A DNA stretch of 64,000 bases from Glandiceps talaboti (Eukaryota > Hemichordata > Enteropneusta > Spengelidae). This document shows, piece after piece, positions 61,766 through 64,000 of this stretch; the stretch's first letter is position 1, and every line of letters begins with the position of its first letter. Location of the stretch: NCBI RefSeq assembly GCF_964340395.1, contig NC_135569.1, positions 7,679,040-7,743,039 on the forward strand, written 5' to 3'. A model generated the notes under the pieces. It did not search any database, had not been told where the DNA came from, and was given only the letters and a program-made list of their open reading frames with translations. Made by a program: the position numbers and the translations under genes.

Positions 61766-63082
61766 CTGCAACCAAACATAAAAAGTGACTTGTATGTTAG
61801 GGTGTTTTGTCAGACTCTTTATACAACTAAGCGAATGGGGGCATAGTAGTGTATGAGCAAGCACTGTGCATAACGCCATGTTTGTGGTCACTTTTCACAA
61901 CATTCGTGTCATCCATCCATCATTATGATGAATATTCACATTTTATATCCCCAGCAGCATTCATTTTAGGGCTCGATTAAGTACAGCGTAAATATTAAAT
62001 GGGTTACCTTGGCGTTTCACTCATGGGCCGCTATAGTTATTTCTTACATGAAGATAGACATATTTAAACCCAAGACTAAAAATATATACAAGTAACCACA
62101 CACAATAGGATCCTGTACCTAAGCTCATTGAAAAGAGACAAGCATTTCTATTCTTTTACAGTACAGTAGATGTGGGCTTTTGCGAGCATGATTAACTATA
62201 TGGACCTCAAAAGTTTGTTTTCCTACTCATTAGCAACATGATTATTTATATTATTTCTACATCCAAACTGTGCGCAGCACCACTAACAAATCATTTTGCA
62301 TTAGAAATCGTCTGTTTGTATGTCTGTATGTATGTATGTATGTATGTATGTATGTATGTATGTATGTATGTATTTTAATAATTTTAATTATTTTTAATAA
62401 CACAGAGAGACAAGCATATATTTATTAATAGAATGTCATTTTCCTTCAGTAACTTACACTTTACATACTGAAATTCCACATGCTATTGATCAGATGTTAT
62501 ATTTCTATTGCTCCTCAAAGGCAATATCTGACATCTGGATCCAAATTCACTTCATTCCCATAGAATATTAACCGGTAGGCAGATAACGAAAACCGCTGAC
62601 ACTAACTCACAAAACGGAAAGCACTGACACTAACTTACAAAACACAATTATTCACTACCCTCTATCTGAATGTTGTATTATTTTCAAGGTGAGTCTTCAC
62701 ATAGGCTTCTTAATTTATAATCATCACCGTGTATTGATAACATACCTATTATTTAGTACTTCACTCAAAAGCAGTATATTTTAGTGATGTAACGTATTAT
62801 CACCACACTTCCTTAAAATTCAAAAGGGTGAACCAAAGTTTTAGCAAAATTATTACTATAATAGCAGTTTCCCTTATTGTTTCCATCATGCTATCTCTAA
62901 GATCATGAAATTATTCAAATTGAAATATATCTTTTAGTAAGTAGAAAAACACGCCCAGCTTTAATAATTAATAATACAAGATTAATAACACAGAGAGACA
63001 TGCATATATTTATCGATAGAATGCCAATTTTTGCATTGATGATTGGATCAGATAGTCCAATCAGTATCTGTTTAATACTTAC

Positions 63083-63103
63083 TTTGTTCCTGAGACAGAC
63101 TGG
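63083..63103 (-). other. candidate 21-bp linker microexon, copy 2
   Basis: Identical to the copy at 61745-61765, carried by the second unit of the 1338-base tandem duplication, with the same splice sites. Confidence 0.45.
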
Positions 63104-63727
63104 CTGCAACCAAACATAAAAAGTGACTTGTATGTTAGGGTGTTTTGTCAGACTCTTTATACAACTAAGCGAATGGGGGCATAGTAGTGTATGAGCAAGC
63201 ACTGTGCATAACGCCATGTTTGTGGTCACTTTTCACAACATTCGTGTCATCCATCCATCATTATGATGAATATTCACATTTTATATCCCCAGCAGCATTC
63301 ATTTTAGGGCTCGATTAAGTACAGCGTAAATATTAAATGGGTTACCTTGGCGTTTCACTCATGGGCCGCTATAGTTATTTCTTACATGAAGATAGACATA
63401 TTTAAACCCAAGACTAAAAATATATACAAGTAACCACACACAATAGGATCCTGTACCTAAGCTCATTGAAAAGAGACAAGCATTTCTATTCTTTTACAGT
63501 ACAGTAGATGTGGGCTTTTGCGAGCATGATTAACTATATGGACCTCAAAAGTTTGTTTTCCTACTCATTAGCAACATGATTATTTATATTATTTCTACAT
63601 CCAAACTGTGCGCAGCACCACTAACAAATCATTTTGCATTAGAAATCGTCTGTTTGTATGTCTGTATGTATGTATGTATGTATGTATGTATGTATGTATG
63701 TATGTATGTATGTATGTATTTTAATAA

Positions 63728-63900
63728 TTTTAATTATTTTTAATAACACAGAGAGACAAGCATATATTTATTAATAGAATGTCATTTTTTGCATTGATGA
63801 TTTGATCAGGTAGTCCCATCAGTATCTGTTTAATACTTACTTTGTGGCTGAGACAGAGGGGCTGTATGAGGGCGTTTTGTCAGACTCTTTATACAACTAA
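63728..63900. repeat. older diverged copy of the duplicated segment
   Basis: Matches 61640-61835 with many substitutions and a deletion (TGCATTGATGATT, AGTATCTGTTTAATACTTAC and GTTTTGTCAGACTCTTTATA in order). It includes a third microexon candidate at 63841-63861, reading (A)PLSQPQ with intact CAG and GTAAGT borders. Confidence 0.65.
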
Positions 63901-64000
63901 GGCTGCTTTAACAAAAACTTGTTAGGGGGGTTGGTAGATTTTTTGTAAAACCCTAAAAACAACTTTCAAGTACCCCCCCCCCACCATATTCCAAAAAATT

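Larger units (their letters stand above)
61094..63777. repeat. recent tandem duplication, 1338-bp unit
   Basis: Unit 1 is 61094-62431 and unit 2 is 62432-63777. The offset is exactly 1338 bases until a TGTA microsatellite, which has two more units in copy 2. The 104-residue open frames at 61577 and 62915 are identical, so the copies appear near-identical. The junction has an 11-base shared AATGTCATTTT. The unit includes a candidate linker microexon but none of the lectin 1 exon itself. Confidence 0.95.

Noticed and set aside
61577-63229. Two identical 104-residue hydrophobic open frames as a duplicated gene
   Set aside because: They are identical only because the 1338-base segment is duplicated. 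They lack start context, splice support and any domain; the region also contains an overlapping microexon candidate in another frame.

Overview
The window is AT-rich, intron-rich metazoan nuclear DNA, dense in microsatellites and short inverted-repeat elements. I read six protein-coding genes by joining exons across GT/AG splice sites with matching phase, plus one tRNA gene. The gene content (DCAF17, D2HGDH, a phospholipid scramblase, a RING/transmembrane protein, an NNMT-family methyltransferase and a polycystin-1-like protein with C-type lectin domains) fits a marine invertebrate, probably a non-vertebrate deuterostome such as a hemichordate or lancelet. That placement is inference; no species-diagnostic sequence was seen.

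Layout. 1-6.7 kb: gene-free, microsatellites and a diverged tandem repeat. 6.7-15.8 kb, minus strand: complete 14-exon DCAF17 (592 aa). 15.8-17.5 kb: a head-to-head gap that probably holds both promoters. 17.5-21.9 kb, plus strand: complete 7-coding-exon D2HGDH (565 aa). 22-28.4 kb: gene-poor, with tRNA-Glu(UUC) on the minus strand. 28.4-35.9 kb, plus strand: 9-exon phospholipid scramblase (327 aa). 36-39.8 kb: repeats, including a degenerate TAACC array. 39.8-42 kb, minus strand: three-exon RING protein with a multi-pass membrane tail (308 aa). 45.3-47.0 kb, minus strand: three-exon NNMT/INMT/PNMT-family methyltransferase (265 aa). 49.6 kb to beyond 61 kb, minus strand: a polycystin-1-like gene with two C-type lectin domains, a mucin-like stalk, a GAIN-like region and a GPS motif. 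Its 5' part runs towards or past the window end, where a 1338-bp tandem duplication lies.

Most interesting point: the polycystin-1-like gene ends in a stop codon immediately after the Leu-Thr of its GPS motif, where related receptors cleave themselves. The cleavage His is Ser. All four GPS cysteines and both tryptophans remain and every upstream splice phase is intact. The gene therefore seems to encode only the ectodomain that autoproteolysis would otherwise release. About 2 kb downstream an isolated open frame resembles the end of a PLAT domain and may be a relic of the lost membrane half. Other points are repeated 21-bp linker microexons, loss of two Asp in the scramblase calcium motif, a 103-bp exon duplicate inside an NNMT-like intron, and at least five families of short terminal-inverted-repeat elements, two with TTAA target sites.

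The genes are not a functional cluster; they look like ordinary independent neighbours.
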